Shown: positions 38,565 to 47,611, numbered from the stretch's first letter. The stretch: DNA of 64,000 nucleotides from Caenispirillum bisanense (GCF_900230255.1 NZ_OCNJ01000003.1:418822-482821); one strand, 5' to 3'. The notes: generated by a model from the letters alone, not told the origin. Made by a program: numbers and translations.

Positions 38565-39893
38565 TCAGTCGGCGGCGGCCTCGGCGCGGGCGAGCAGGGC
38601 CGCCGCGCTTTCGCCCGGCGTCCAGGCGGCGGCGCCCACGTGCGGCCAGACCTTCACCACCTGGTATACGTCCTGAACGGCGAAGTCGGTGTAACCGATG
38701 ACGCCGGCGATGCGCTGCATCACCACTTCCGCCTCGTCGAGCGGTGTGTCGGGCAGGGCGACGGCGAAGCGGCTGCCGCCCAGGTGGGCGGCCAGATCCT
38801 CGGCGCGGGTCAGGCTGATGATCCACTGGCCGAGCTGCTGGCGCAGGTGGTTGCCGGCCGGGGTGCCGAACTCTTCCTCGATACGGGCGACGCCGCCGAA
38901 GGAGAAGTGGATGATCGAGAGCGGCTTGCCCTGCGCCGCCGCGGCGGTGACGCGATCGGCCAGATAGGCGTCGAGGAAGGCGGCGGTGTAGAGGTCGGGC
39001 AGGTCGGTCGACAACAGGGCGGGCAGGCGGGTGCGGTCGAAGGCGCGGCGGATGGCCCAGCGGCGCTGCTGGCGACGCACCAGCGTGGTCAGCGCCCAGC
39101 GCAACGCATCCTCGTCGGGGTGGCGCGGCAGCACCTGGCTGGCGCCGAGCACGTAGGCGCGTGCCATCTCCGCGGCGTCGGCGCCCTCCGCCAGCAGCAC
39201 GACGGGCAGGTTGAACAGGCGCGGGTTGCGGCGGATCTGGGTGCAGATGTCGAGGGCCTGATCGGCGGCGGCCTCGTCGACGGCGATGACCAGGCAGTCG
39301 AAGATCCGCCGGCTCATCAGGTCGTCGGCTTCGAACAGGCTGTCGGTGGCGGTCAGGTCCATGCCGGGGCCGGCGGCGGCGGTGACCGCGGCGACGTCTG
39401 CGGCCTCTCCGCAGACCAGCACCTGGGGCCGTTCCGAGGGGGCGTCGACATGGTCGGAAACGGAAAGGCCGAACCGTCCGGCGCTGGCGGTCCGGTGCGT
39501 CAGCTCGGCCTGCATGGTCGACAGCCGCACCAGCGGACGCAGCCGGGCGGCGAGCACCGAGCGTTCGGCATCGGCCGGCAGGGCATCGTCGACCCCCGCC
39601 GCGGCGAGCTCGCCGAGTCGCTCCGGGTGCCAGTCACGTGCGGCGAAAAACACCGGAATGTCGCGGGTCACCTGCTCGTCCTTCAGGTGCCGGATGAACT
39701 CCATCGCCGTCATGTCGGCGGGGTGTTCGCCCACCACCACCACGTCGGGCCGGCGCGCCCGGGCTTGGGCCAGCGCCTCGGCGCCCGAGCCGATCAGCGG
39801 CCCCGTGAAGCTCTCCGCCGTCAACGCCCCATGCAGGGCGCGGGCCGCTGCGCCGTCGGCCATCACCAGCAGGATATTGGCGAGATGAATCAT
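38565..39893 (-). CDS. Inactive PleD/PopA-like protein: two pseudo-receivers and degenerate GGDEF
   Basis: 442 residues, with the PleD layout REC-REC-GGDEF. Receiver 1 (about 4-120) has Gly55 where the phospho-acceptor Asp belongs, and its acidic pocket is replaced by VMAD. Receiver 2 (about 150-270) lacks the Asp too (LVIAVDEAA). The cyclase motif reads GGSRF at 372-376 instead of GGEEF, so it cannot make c-di-GMP. The allosteric I-site RAED (Arg363, Asp366) five residues before it is kept exactly as in PleD. It is therefore probably a c-di-GMP-binding effector, comparable in design to Caulobacter PopA. Start ATG at 39891-39893. Confidence 0.85.
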   Translation of the reverse strand: MIHLANILLVMADGAAARALHGALTAESFTGPLIGSGAEALAQARARRPDVVVVGEHPADMTAMEFIRHLKDEQVTRDIPVFFAARDWHPERLGELAAAGVDDALPADAERSVLAARLRPLVRLSTMQAELTHRTASAGRFGLSVSDHVDAPSERPQVLVCGEAADVAAVTAAAGPGMDLTATDSLFEADDLMSRRIFDCLVIAVDEAAADQALDICTQIRRNPRLFNLPVVLLAEGADAAEMARAYVLGASQVLPRHPDEDALRWALTTLVRRQQRRWAIRRAFDRTRLPALLSTDLPDLYTAAFLDAYLADRVTAAAAQGKPLSIIHFSFGGVARIEEEFGTPAGNHLRQQLGQWIISLTRAEDLAAHLGGSRFAVALPDTPLDEAEVVMQRIAGVIGYTDFAVQDVYQVVKVWPHVGAAAWTPGESAAALLARAEAAAD

Positions 39894-40011
39894 GCTCTCC
39901 CCCACGCAGGATCGCGGCGCTTGCCCCTGCCGCGCCGGTTTCGGCCAGACTAGCGCCGAAAACCGGGCGGGGATAGGGGCAATGGCAGGCGTGAACCCAG
40001 CGGCGGAAGGC

Positions 40012-40049
40012 GGGCAAAAGAAAGGGGAAAGGCACGGCGGCCTTTCCCC
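40012..40049 (-). terminator. Rho-independent terminator of the ECF sigma gene
   Basis: On the minus strand GGGGAAAGG (40049-40041) pairs with CCTTTCCCC (40032-40024) over an eight-base loop, followed by TTTCTTTTGCCC. It lies 42 bases after the sigma factor stop. Confidence 0.85.
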
Positions 40050-40090
40050 GGAAAACGTCCGGCAGGGAGGGGAGCGGACGGCGGGAGCCT

Positions 40091-40606
40091 TCAGAGATCG
40101 CCGTCGCTCATCTGCAGCACGGTGCGCAGGTTGGCGCGGCCGCGCGACAGGCGGGACTTCATGGTGCCGACCGGCAGGCTGTTGACCGCGGCGGCGTCCT
40201 GGTGCGACATCTCGTCGATGCCGAGCATCTGCACGGCGGCACGTTCCTGGGAGGAGAGCGCATCCAGCGCCTTCACCGTTTCCTTCAGATAGACGCTGTG
40301 CATCTGGTTGGGGCGGGCGATCATGGTGTCGTCGTGCACCACCTGCGCCATGTAGCGGTTGGCGACGGCCTCGCGGCGCTTCTGGCTGATGAAGACGTTG
40401 CGCATCATGGTGAACAGCCAGGACCGCAGGTTGGTGCCGGGGCGGTAGAGGTGCCACTTCAGGATGGCCCGCTCGACGCAGTCCTGCACGAGGTCGTTGG
40501 CGTCGTCTTCGGTGCGGGTGAGGGACCGGGCGTAGCGCTTCAGGTCGGGGATCTGGGCCTCGATCTGGATGCCGGGATCAGCGTGCATGGGGGCGTTGCT
40601 GGTCAT
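40091..40606 (-). CDS. ECF-type RNA polymerase sigma factor
   Basis: 171 residues with only sigma2 and sigma4 regions. Region 2 reads RYARSLTRTEDDANDLVQDCVERAI then LRSWLFTMMRNVFISQKRR; region 4 ends PVGTMKSRLSRGRANLR (helix-turn-helix). A good AAGGAGC Shine-Dalgarno sequence precedes the ATG at 40604-40606. It resembles EcfG-like general stress factors, but no NepR, PhyR or anti-sigma gene adjoins it, so the regulon and control are open. Its 5' leader contains a long hairpin. Confidence 0.92.
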   Translation of the reverse strand: MTSNAPMHADPGIQIEAQIPDLKRYARSLTRTEDDANDLVQDCVERAILKWHLYRPGTNLRSWLFTMMRNVFISQKRREAVANRYMAQVVHDDTMIARPNQMHSVYLKETVKALDALSSQERAAVQMLGIDEMSHQDAAAVNSLPVGTMKSRLSRGRANLRTVLQMSDGDL

Positions 40607-41099
40607 TCCGAGGGCTCCTTCTCGTTCGTTTCGCTGTCTGGCGGGCCGGCCGCGCCGTGGCCCCGCTCTCCATGGATCCCAGACTGCCCCCGATGCCCGT
40701 AAAGCCGCCATGCGGCCTTTCATCGGGTCGCGTAAAGGGGGTGTCAGCGCTTCCCACCGGCCGCGGGCAACCGCGACGCAACCTTCGGGCCGCACGGCCA
40801 ATGCGGTCGAAACATGCGTGAAATCAGCGGCTTGAGGGGGTGTCCGCCACCCGTTGCAGGGCGCCTCGCGAGCGGCCCGGGGGTGTTCCGGCAGGCCATA
40901 AAAGGGATGTAAGCGGTTCGGCGGGGGCGACCGCGACCTCGGGAGAATCGCCCTGTTCGGCACGGGCGGCCGGGCCGGCTCGGCGGCCCCGACGGAGCCG
41001 CCCGCCCGCGCGTGAGGGCTGCCGGCCAAGACGTTGATATTGACGCATTTCGCCAAGCAGGGTTACCGTGGTCCCCTCAACAGGGTAATGGGGCGAGCC
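40607..41099. other. 493-base gap between the sigma factor and ihfA
   Basis: Divergent control region. No ORF was accepted. It contains the hairpin at 40689-40727, two CGTAAAG words at 40697-40703 and 40731-40737, and GAAACATGCGTGAAA at 40809-40823, a motif related to the uppP-upstream repeat. A TTGACG lies at 41039-41044, upstream of ihfA, without a convincing -10. Confidence 0.55.
40689..40727. promoter_or_regulatory. Two-tier hairpin in the sigma factor leader region
   Basis: CCCGATG (40689-40695) pairs with CATCGGG (40721-40727); inside it AAAGCCGC pairs with GCGGCCTTT with one bulged C around loop CAT. It sits 83-121 bases before the sigma start codon and lacks a T-run on either strand, so it could be a leader RNA structure or a cruciform operator, not a terminator. 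Confidence 0.45.
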
Positions 41100-41414
41100 A
41101 TGACCGGGAGAACCATAACCCGCGCTCAGCTGAGCGAGGCCGTGTACCAGGAGGTCGGGCTGTCTCGGAACGAGTCCGCCGATCTGCTGGAAATGGTGCT
41201 GGAGGAGATCTCCACCGCGCTCGCCGAGGGCGACGTGGTCAAGATCTCGTCCTTCGGCAGCTTCTCCGTGCGGAAGAAGGGCCAGCGTGTCGGGCGGAAC
41301 CCCAAGACCGGCGAGGAGGTTCCCATCCTGCCGCGGCGGGTTCTGGTCTTCCGGCCGTCGCAGCTCCTCAAGAGCCAGATCAACGACAGCTTGAAGGACG
41401 GCGAGGCCCACTGA
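41100..41414 (+). CDS. ihfA: Integration host factor subunit alpha
   Basis: 104-residue DNA-bending protein of the HU/IHF family. [26 protein letters not shown] is the IhfA N-terminus; [27 protein letters not shown] holds the DNA-intercalating arm with its conserved Pro. An ATG four codons earlier (41088) is possible. It is followed by a MerR regulator, as in many alphaproteobacteria. IHF assists sigma54 promoters, relevant to the NtrC system nearby. Confidence 0.95.
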   Translation: MTGRTITRAQLSEAVYQEVGLSRNESADLLEMVLEEISTALAEGDVVKISSFGSFSVRKKGQRVGRNPKTGEEVPILPRRVLVFRPSQLLKSQINDSLKDGEAH

Positions 41415-41440
41415 GGGTCCGCCGGGCAAGGAACGAGGAC

Positions 41441-41953
41441 ATGACCGACTCGACGGCCGGACCCCGCGCTGCCGCGGGCAAGTCCGAGGCCGCCTTTCGC
41501 ACCATCAGCGAGGTGGCCGAGGAACTGGACGTGCCGCAGCACGTCCTGCGCTTCTGGGAAACCAAGTTCACCCAGATCCGCCCCATGAAGCGGGGCGGCG
41601 GCCGGCGCTATTACCGGCCCGAGGACGTGGCGCTGCTGCAGCGCATCCGCGCCCTGCTCTACGACGACGGCCTGACCATCAAGGGCGTGCAGAAGCTGCT
41701 GCGCGAGAAGGGCGTGAAGGCGCTCGTCGGCGACCCGCAGCCTCTGCCGGCGACGCTGGCCGAGGTCGAGGCTCCGGCCGTGGCGGACGATCGGGCGCCG
41801 ACGCTGCCCTTCGACGCGGCGCCGGCGGCACCGGATGCGGCCGTCGCCGGCCTCAGTGCCCGCCAGCGGCAGGAGATCGAAACGGCGCTCGCCGAACTGA
41901 TCGCCCTGCGCGACGACCTCGCGGCCGAGCTGCGCCGCCAGGAAGCGGCCTGA
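41441..41953 (+). CDS. MerR-family transcriptional regulator
   Basis: 170 residues; winged helix-turn-helix at about 18-88 ([48 protein letters not shown]), then an Ala/Pro linker and a C-terminal helix ([26 protein letters not shown]) likely to dimerise. No cysteine metal site, so not a metal sensor. It lies 26 bases after ihfA and is probably co-transcribed. Confidence 0.9.
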   Translation: MTDSTAGPRAAAGKSEAAFRTISEVAEELDVPQHVLRFWETKFTQIRPMKRGGGRRYYRPEDVALLQRIRALLYDDGLTIKGVQKLLREKGVKALVGDPQPLPATLAEVEAPAVADDRAPTLPFDAAPAAPDAAVAGLSARQRQEIETALAELIALRDDLAAELRRQEAA

Positions 41954-42030
41954 TCCAAAAGGAGAGGGTCGGGTCCCAAGTATTTGCCGCAAGGGAATTT
42001 TTACCCTGCGAAATTTTCTGAAAATAGGCG

Positions 42031-42059
42031 TTGCCCACCGGCCGGACGGCCGGTATAGT
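42031..42059 (+). promoter_or_regulatory. Promoter of tRNA-Pro
   Basis: TTGCCC at 42031-42036, a 17-base spacer containing CCGGCC/GGCCGG symmetry, and TATAGT at 42054-42059, about 40 bases before the mature tRNA. Near-consensus and well spaced. Confidence 0.75.
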
Positions 42060-42099
42060 GCGCGCCTCTTCGGGGGACAACCTCCGGAGCAGAGACGGT

Positions 42100-42176
<77 letters not shown>

Positions 42177-42194
42177 TTCTCTCCAAATCCAGGA

Positions 42195-42228
42195 ACGACG
42201 GGGCGCCCTTTGGGGCGCCCTTCGTCGT
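42195..42228 (+). terminator. Hairpin downstream of tRNA-Pro
   Basis: Two copies of self-complementary GGGCGCCC (42201-42208 and 42213-42220) flanked by ACGACG and CGTCGT form a long stem with a TT bulge. There is no strong U-run, but its position 18 bases after the tRNA suggests a terminator or processing structure. Confidence 0.6.
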
Positions 42229-42266
42229 GATACCGCTAGCGAAACATTTTTTCATCGGGTGCAGAA

Positions 42267-42497
42267 ATGGGTGTCGTCGGTTTGATGCTCGTCGTGTGGA
42301 TGGCGGTCTTCGCCATGCTGCGTATGGCGCTGGCGAGCGCGGCCTCGGCGGCCGGCGCGACCGCCTTCGTGGCGCTGCTGGCGGGCCTGGTGGCCGCCAA
42401 CGACCACGGACTGTGGTGGGGTCAGGCGCTGAGCCTCGCTTCCACGGCCGTGCTGGTCGCGGTGCTGGTGGCGACGGTGCGTCCGCGCTTCGGCTGA
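42267..42497 (+). CDS. Small hypothetical membrane protein
   Basis: 76 residues, almost wholly hydrophobic: segments at about 3-20, 25-44 and 52-70, separated by a short loop NDHGLWWGQ. It opens MGVVGLMLVVWMAVFAMLRM. No homologue recognised and no strong Shine-Dalgarno sequence, but codon use is like the neighbours and there is no overlapping alternative. It lies between tRNA-Pro and a glycosyltransferase gene. Confidence 0.6.
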   Translation: MGVVGLMLVVWMAVFAMLRMALASAASAAGATAFVALLAGLVAANDHGLWWGQALSLASTAVLVAVLVATVRPRFG

Positions 42498-42611
42498 GCC
42501 GCGCCGCAGGGCGATGACGGCAGGACAGGGCGCCGGCGACGGCGCCCTTCGTGTTTCCGCCTCCGCCCGACGCCGCTATAACGGCTGCACCGATCCCCGC
42601 CGGAGTCGTCC

Positions 42612-43676
42612 ATGCCCGCCGTCTACGCCGCCGTCACGCCCCATGGCTACGGCCATGCCGCCATCACCCTGCCGGTGCTCGATGCCTTGTGGCGCCGGCG
42701 TCCCGACGTGCGCATCGGCCTCGTCGGCGGCCCGCCGGAGGAATGGGTGGCGCGGCGGCTGACCGTGCCGCTGGTCCTGCACGACCGCGACATCGCCGAC
42801 CTAGGCATGGTGAACGCCGACAGCAACACGGTGCTGCCGGGCCCGAGCCTCGACCGCTACCGCGCCCTCATGGCCGACTTCGAGCCGGTGGTCGCCGCCG
42901 AAATGGCGCGCCAGCGGGCCTTCGCGCCGGATCTCGTGGTCTCCAACGTCGGGTTCGTGCCGCTGGAGGCGGCGCGGCGGCTCGGCATCCCGGCGGTCGC
43001 CCTGGCGCCCTTCCACTGGGGGCAGATCCTGGCGGCCTACTGCGATGCGCCCGACATCGTGGCCCGGCTGGAGGCCATATACGCCGGCTGCGACGCCTTC
43101 ATCCAGACCAGCCCCTTCGTGCCCATGCCCGGCCTCGCCAACGGCATCCCCGTCGGCCCGGTCACCCACACCGCCCGGCGACGGCGCGAGGATTTGGTGG
43201 CGGCGCTCGGCTGCGACTCCGACCGGCGCCTGGCGCTCATCGCCATGGGCGGCATCGGCAGCGACCTGCCGGTGGCGCAGTGGCCGCGCTTTCCCGGCTG
43301 GACCTTCATCCTCTGCGGCCCGGACCGCAGCGACGGCCATCCCGACCTGGTGAACGGCGACGCGCTGCCGCTCTCGTTCACGGAGCTGGTCGCCTCCGTC
43401 GACGTGGTGGTGACGAAACCCGGCTACGGCACGGTCACCGAGGCCGCCTGCGCCGGCACCCCGATCCTGTATCGGGAGCGCAACGACTGGCCGGAGACTC
43501 CGCACATGATGGGCTGGGCACGGCAGCACGTGCCGGTCGCCGAACTGGCGGCAGAGGCTTGGTTCAGCGGAGATTTCCGGGAAAAACTGCAAACGTTGTC
43601 GCAGTCGCCCGACCGCAACCCGGCCCGGCCGACCGGCGCGGAGGAGGCCGCCGCGATCCTCGCCCGCTACCTGTGA
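42612..43676 (+). CDS. MurG/GT-B-like glycosyltransferase family protein
   Basis: 354 residues with the GT-B double Rossmann design. The N-terminal domain starts VYAAVTPHGYGHAAITLPVLDAL (glycine-rich acceptor-side loop), DLVVSNVGFVPLEAARRLGIPAVAL follows, and the donor-site block is DVVVTKPGYGTVTEAACAGTPILYRER near residue 270. This resembles MurG/UDP-glycosyltransferase proteins and the sugar-phosphate 'glycosyl transferase' group of unknown substrate. Its last ten bases overlap the convergent gene at 43667. Confidence 0.8.
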   Translation: MPAVYAAVTPHGYGHAAITLPVLDALWRRRPDVRIGLVGGPPEEWVARRLTVPLVLHDRDIADLGMVNADSNTVLPGPSLDRYRALMADFEPVVAAEMARQRAFAPDLVVSNVGFVPLEAARRLGIPAVALAPFHWGQILAAYCDAPDIVARLEAIYAGCDAFIQTSPFVPMPGLANGIPVGPVTHTARRRREDLVAALGCDSDRRLALIAMGGIGSDLPVAQWPRFPGWTFILCGPDRSDGHPDLVNGDALPLSFTELVASVDVVVTKPGYGTVTEAACAGTPILYRERNDWPETPHMMGWARQHVPVAELAAEAWFSGDFREKLQTLSQSPDRNPARPTGAEEAAAILARYL

Positions 43677-43963
43677 TCCGCCAGCGAGGCGCGGCCGAGG
43701 TCGGTGAGCTTGCACACCAGCCAGTCGGGCTTCAGGGGGTTGGCGAACCACGGCTCGCACAGGCCGCGGTCGAGGCAGGCCTGCACCGTCTGGCGGCTGA
43801 CGCGGCGGCCCTCGGCGTCGAACAGCGGCAGCTTGCCGCCCGGCTGGTCGAGGCCGCGGGCCAGCCACTTGCGCTGCGCCGGCGTCAGGGGAATCGGAGC
43901 GGCGGCGCCCTCCGGCGCGTTGACCTCAACACTTTGATCGCGCACCTTTTTCCCCCGCGGCAT
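43667..43963 (-). CDS. Small conserved hypothetical protein
   Basis: 98 residues from the ATG at 43961-43963. A basic N-terminus (MPRGKKVRDQ) leads to PLTPAQRKWLARGLDQPGGKLPLFD and a C-terminal block VQACLDRGLCEPWFANPLKPDWLVCKLTDLGR. The latter resembles a winged-helix-like fold with 'trigger' residues common in unnamed alphaproteobacterial proteins. No function known. It overlaps the convergent glycosyltransferase gene by ten bases. Confidence 0.75.
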   Translation of the reverse strand: MPRGKKVRDQSVEVNAPEGAAAPIPLTPAQRKWLARGLDQPGGKLPLFDAEGRRVSRQTVQACLDRGLCEPWFANPLKPDWLVCKLTDLGRASLADHR

Positions 43964-44026
43964 CGGCACCGGTCCCTCATCCGTATGGTCGATGCCCCAT
44001 CCTAAGGTCCGGAGGGAGTGGAGTCC

Positions 44027-44359
44027 ATGTCGAGCCCCGTCCTCGTCTACATGACCGCCGCCACGCGCGACGAGGCGCTGGCCATCGGCCGCACCCTGGT
44101 GGAGGAGCGGCTGGCCGCCTGCGTCAACGTCCTCGGCGGCATGACGTCGCTCTACTGGTGGGACGGCGCGGTGCAGCAGGACGAGGAGGTCGCCTTCCTC
44201 GCCAAGACCCGGCAGGGCCTGGTCGACCCGCTCATCGAGCGGGTGAAGGCGCTGCACAGCTACGACTGCCCGTGCATCGTGTCGCTGTCCATTCAGGACG
44301 GCAACGTCGCCTTCCTGCAGTGGATCCAGGACCAGACCAGCGAGTTGCCGCGGCCGTAG
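44027..44359 (+). CDS. cutA: CutA, divalent-cation tolerance protein
   Basis: 110-residue trimeric PII-like protein. VLVYMTAATRDEALAIGRTLVEERLAACVNVL, MTSLYWWDGAVQQDEEVAFLAKT and SYDCPCIV are the standard motifs. It is linked to copper tolerance in E. coli; the molecular role is unsettled. The ATG at 44027 follows GGAG; a GTG three codons earlier is less likely. It converges with ispDF. Confidence 0.95.
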   Translation: MSSPVLVYMTAATRDEALAIGRTLVEERLAACVNVLGGMTSLYWWDGAVQQDEEVAFLAKTRQGLVDPLIERVKALHSYDCPCIVSLSIQDGNVAFLQWIQDQTSELPRP

Positions 44360-44373
44360 GCCCTGCCGGGCAG

Positions 44374-45534
44374 TCAGTAGAGCGCGGGCAGCAGCACGGT
44401 CGCCGCCGCCTGGGCGGCGATGCCTTCGCCGCGGCCGGTGAAGCCGAGGCGTTCCGTCGTCGTGCCCTTCACGTTCACCCGGTCGGCGGCGATGCCGAGG
44501 ATCTCCGCCACCCGGGCCCGCATGGCGGCGCGGAACGGACCGACCTTGGGGCGCTCGCAGATCAGGGTGACGTCGACGTTGACGATGCGGCCGCCGCGCG
44601 CCTCCACCAAGCGTGCCGCATGGGCCAGGAAGACCGCCGAATCGGCGCCCTTCCAGCGGGCGTCGGTGGGCGGGAAGTGGCGGCCGATGTCGGCGGCGCC
44701 GATGGCGCCCAGGATGGCGTCGGTGAGGGCGTGCAGGCCGACGTCGGCGTCGGAATGACCCTCCAGCCGGCAGGAGTGGGGCACCAGCACGCCGCACAGG
44801 TGGACGCCGTCGCCGTGGTCGGCGAAGCGGTGGACGTCGAAGCCGGTGCCGCTGCGCGGCTCCAGCGGGCGGTCGAACAGGCGTTCGGCGCGGGCGAGGT
44901 CGTCCATGGTGGTGATCTTGACGTTCGCTTCCGCCCCCGGAACGAGCGCGACGGTGCCGCCGGCCGCCTCCAGCACCGCGCCGTCGTCGGTCAGCACCTG
45001 GCCGGCGGCCTTGCGGTGGGCGTCCAGGATGTCGGCGAAGCGGAAGCCCTGCGGCGTCTGGGCGCGCCACAGGCCGTCGCGCGGTACCGTCTCGACGATG
45101 ACGCCGTCGCGGCCGCGCTTCAACGTGTCGGCGACGGGCAGGGCAGGGATGGCGCCGGGATGGCCGTCCAGGGCGGCGATCACCCGGTCGACCAGCCCGG
45201 CCTCCACGAAGGGGCGGGCGCCGTCGTGGACGAGCACGACGTCGGGCGACAGGGCGGCGGCGGCTTCCAGGCCGAGGCGCACGGAATCCTGCCGCTCCGC
45301 TCCGCCGATGACGGGGTCGGGCAGGGCGAGGCCGGCGGCCGCTTCGTCGTAGAGGCCGCGGTCGTCGGCGTGGATGACGGTCAGCACGGCGTCGACCGAG
45401 GGGTGCGCGGCGAAGGCGCCCAGGGTGTGGCGCAGCACCGGCCGGCCGCCGAGCAGGCGGTACTGCTTGGGCATGCCGGGACCGAGGCGCGAGCCGCGTC
45501 CCGCCGCCACCACCAGGGCCACCACCTTCGCCAT
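44374..45534 (-). CDS. ispDF: Bifunctional IspD/IspF enzyme of isoprenoid synthesis
   Basis: 386 residues joining two non-consecutive enzymes of the MEP pathway. IspD (about 1-228): [11 protein letters not shown] nucleotide loop, [18 protein letters not shown]. IspF (about 229-386): GTGFDVHRF metal site, [31 protein letters not shown] and [21 protein letters not shown]. The fusion is typical of alphaproteobacteria. A (GTC)7 tract lies just upstream of the start. Confidence 0.97.
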   Translation of the reverse strand: MAKVVALVVAAGRGSRLGPGMPKQYRLLGGRPVLRHTLGAFAAHPSVDAVLTVIHADDRGLYDEAAAGLALPDPVIGGAERQDSVRLGLEAAAALSPDVVLVHDGARPFVEAGLVDRVIAALDGHPGAIPALPVADTLKRGRDGVIVETVPRDGLWRAQTPQGFRFADILDAHRKAAGQVLTDDGAVLEAAGGTVALVPGAEANVKITTMDDLARAERLFDRPLEPRSGTGFDVHRFADHGDGVHLCGVLVPHSCRLEGHSDADVGLHALTDAILGAIGAADIGRHFPPTDARWKGADSAVFLAHAARLVEARGGRIVNVDVTLICERPKVGPFRAAMRARVAEILGIAADRVNVKGTTTERLGFTGRGEGIAAQAAATVLLPALY

Positions 45535-45547
45535 GGGTCGTTCTCCC

Positions 45548-45568
45548 GTCGTCGTCGTCGTCGTCGTC
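45548..45568. repeat. (GTC)7 trinucleotide repeat before ispDF
   Basis: Seven uninterrupted GTC units (GAC on the ispDF strand), ending 14 bases before the ispDF start codon, where the ribosome-binding site should be. It is non-coding here; slippage could alter leader spacing. Confidence 0.85.
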
Positions 45569-45680
45569 GCATGGTGCCGCGCTCTGCCGCCGCGGGGCGG
45601 TCGTTGCGCGGCCGGACGGTAGCAGCCGGGGCGTTCGCGCGCGATTGTTTTTCGCCGGGGGCTGTGCCTATAGTCCGCCC

Positions 45681-46481
45681 ATGTTCCAGGGCTTTCTCTA
45701 CGATCTCGGCGCCGCGCTGTCGATGGTGCCGCTGGCGCTGGTGAACCGGCGCGTCGAGGCCCGCCGCGACGGGCCGTTCTGGATCGCCATGGCCGTCGCC
45801 GTGGCGGGGCCGGCGACCCACGCCGTCGGCCAACTTTCCGGCCCCTGGCACACCGGCTTCGCCATGGCGCTGTGGGTGGCCATCGCCGTCTCCATGGCCA
45901 TCTTCGCCGGCCTCGCCGCCACCGCCCGCAACGCCTGGCGCATGGCGCCGCTGCTCGCGCCCTACATGATCGCCCTCGGCCTGCTGGCGGCGGTGTGGCG
46001 CACGGCGGTCGGGCCGCGGCTGGCTGCGCCGGTGCCGCTCGGCTGGCTCGAGGTGCACATCGGCGTCTCGGTCGTCACCTACGGCCTGCTGACGCTCGCC
46101 GCCGTGGCGGCCCTGGCGGCCTTCCTGCAGGAGCGGGCGCTCAAGCGCAAGCGGCGCACGCCGCTGACGGTCATGCTTCCGCCGGTGGCCGACAGCGAGG
46201 CGCTGTCCGGCCGCCTGCTGCTGGCGTCGGAGGTGGTGCTTGGCGCCGGCCTTGCGACCGGCATGGCGGTGCAGTACATGGAGAACCAGCGGCTGCTGGT
46301 GGTCGACCACAAGACCCTGCTGTCCATCCTCGCCTTCGTGCTGATCCTCGCCCTGCTGGCGTCGCGTCGGTTGTGGGGAGTGCGGGGCAGGGCGGCGGCG
46401 CGCGGCATCCTGGTCGCCTATCTTCTGCTCACCCTTGCCTATCCCGGCGTCAAGTTCGTCACCGACGTGATCCTCGCCTAG
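45681..46481 (+). CDS. CcsA/YpjD-like cytochrome c assembly membrane protein
   Basis: 266 residues with about eight membrane helices. The core [27 protein letters not shown] and [24 protein letters not shown] carries the histidines expected of CcsA/CcmC-type heme-handling proteins, and the length and absence of a WWD-rich loop point to the YpjD branch, whose role is unclear. The ATG at 45681 lacks a strong Shine-Dalgarno sequence; upstream in-frame sequence is not membrane-like. Confidence 0.82.
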   Translation: MFQGFLYDLGAALSMVPLALVNRRVEARRDGPFWIAMAVAVAGPATHAVGQLSGPWHTGFAMALWVAIAVSMAIFAGLAATARNAWRMAPLLAPYMIALGLLAAVWRTAVGPRLAAPVPLGWLEVHIGVSVVTYGLLTLAAVAALAAFLQERALKRKRRTPLTVMLPPVADSEALSGRLLLASEVVLGAGLATGMAVQYMENQRLLVVDHKTLLSILAFVLILALLASRRLWGVRGRAAARGILVAYLLLTLAYPGVKFVTDVILA

Positions 46482-46583
46482 GCTACGGCGTGTGCAATCG
46501 CCCTTGCGGTGGGCGATGTGCCTAATTACTATGCAGCCTTGTTCCCTCTCTGGCATCCGGTCGCTCGGCACCGGAGGAGATGC

Positions 46584-47597
46584 ATGACCCTGTCGTCCAG
46601 CCCCTTGCAGATCGGTCCGCTGACCGTCGCCAATCCGGTGCTGCTCGCCCCCATGTCGGGGGTGACGGACCAGCCGTTCCGCCGGCTGGTCAAGCGCTTC
46701 GGCGCCGGCCTCGTGTTCTCGGAGATGATCGCGAGCCGCGAGATGGTGCGCGCCCATGCCGACACCATGCGCATGTCGACGGCCTGCGCCGACGAATTCC
46801 CCATGGCCGTCCAACTGGCCGGCAACGAGCCGGAGATCATGGCCGAGGCGGCGCGCATGAACGTCGACCGCGGCGCTGCGCTGGTCGACATCAACATGGG
46901 CTGTCCGGTGAAGAAGGTGGTCAAGGGCTACGCCGGCTCGGCGCTCATGCGCGACGAGGCGCTGGCCGGGCGCATCATGGCCGCCGTGCGCGCCGCCGTG
47001 CCAGACACCATTCCGGTGACGGTGAAGATGCGCCTCGGCTGGGACACCGACTGCCTCAATGCCCCACGGCTGGCGAAGATCGCCGAGGACAGCGGCCTCG
47101 CCATGGTCACCGTGCACGGCCGCACCCGCCAACAGATGTACACCGGCACCGCCGACTGGAGCGCCATCCGCGCCATCGTCGAGGCGATCTCGCTGCCCGT
47201 CGTCGGCAACGGCGACGTGCTGAGCGAGGACGACGCGGCGGAACTGCTGCGCCAGTCCGGCGCCGCCGGCGTGATGATCGGCCGTGGCTGCCAGGGGCGC
47301 CCGTGGTTCCTCGGGCAGGTGGCGCACTTCCTCGCCACCGGCACGCGCCGCCCCGACCCGAGCCTGCCGGAGCAGCAGGCCGTGCTGCTGGAGCACCTCG
47401 ACGCCCTGCTGGAGCACTACGGCGACTGGAAGGGCCTGCGCATCGCCCGCAAGCACATCGCCTGGTACACCACCGGCCTGCGGGGCGGCAACGCCTTCCG
47501 CGAGCGCATCAACGGGATGGACGAGGCCGCTGCTGTGCGGGCCGAAATCGCCGCCCTTTACGAGTCCGCCGCCGCCGACCGGCGCGCGGCCGCCTGA
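46584..47597 (+). CDS. dusB: DusB (NifR3), tRNA-dihydrouridine synthase B
   Basis: FMN enzyme modifying the tRNA D-loop. 337 residues: VLLAPMSGVTDQPFRRLVKRF, DINMGCPVKKVVKGYAGSALM with the catalytic Cys, VTVHGRTRQQMY and GVMIGRGCQGRPWF. The GGAGGAGA ribosome-binding site is at 46573-46580. In alphaproteobacteria this gene (first called nifR3) heads the ntrBC operon, and it does so here, 14 bases before ntrB. Confidence 0.96.
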   Translation: MTLSSSPLQIGPLTVANPVLLAPMSGVTDQPFRRLVKRFGAGLVFSEMIASREMVRAHADTMRMSTACADEFPMAVQLAGNEPEIMAEAARMNVDRGAALVDINMGCPVKKVVKGYAGSALMRDEALAGRIMAAVRAAVPDTIPVTVKMRLGWDTDCLNAPRLAKIAEDSGLAMVTVHGRTRQQMYTGTADWSAIRAIVEAISLPVVGNGDVLSEDDAAELLRQSGAAGVMIGRGCQGRPWFLGQVAHFLATGTRRPDPSLPEQQAVLLEHLDALLEHYGDWKGLRIARKHIAWYTTGLRGGNAFRERINGMDEAAAVRAEIAALYESAAADRRAAA

Positions 47598-47611
47598 CCC
47601 CTGGGTTCATC

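Noticed and set aside
45841-45870. TGGCAC-like sigma54 promoter
   Set aside because: The -12 half reads CTTC instead of TTGC and it lies inside the CcsA-like gene.
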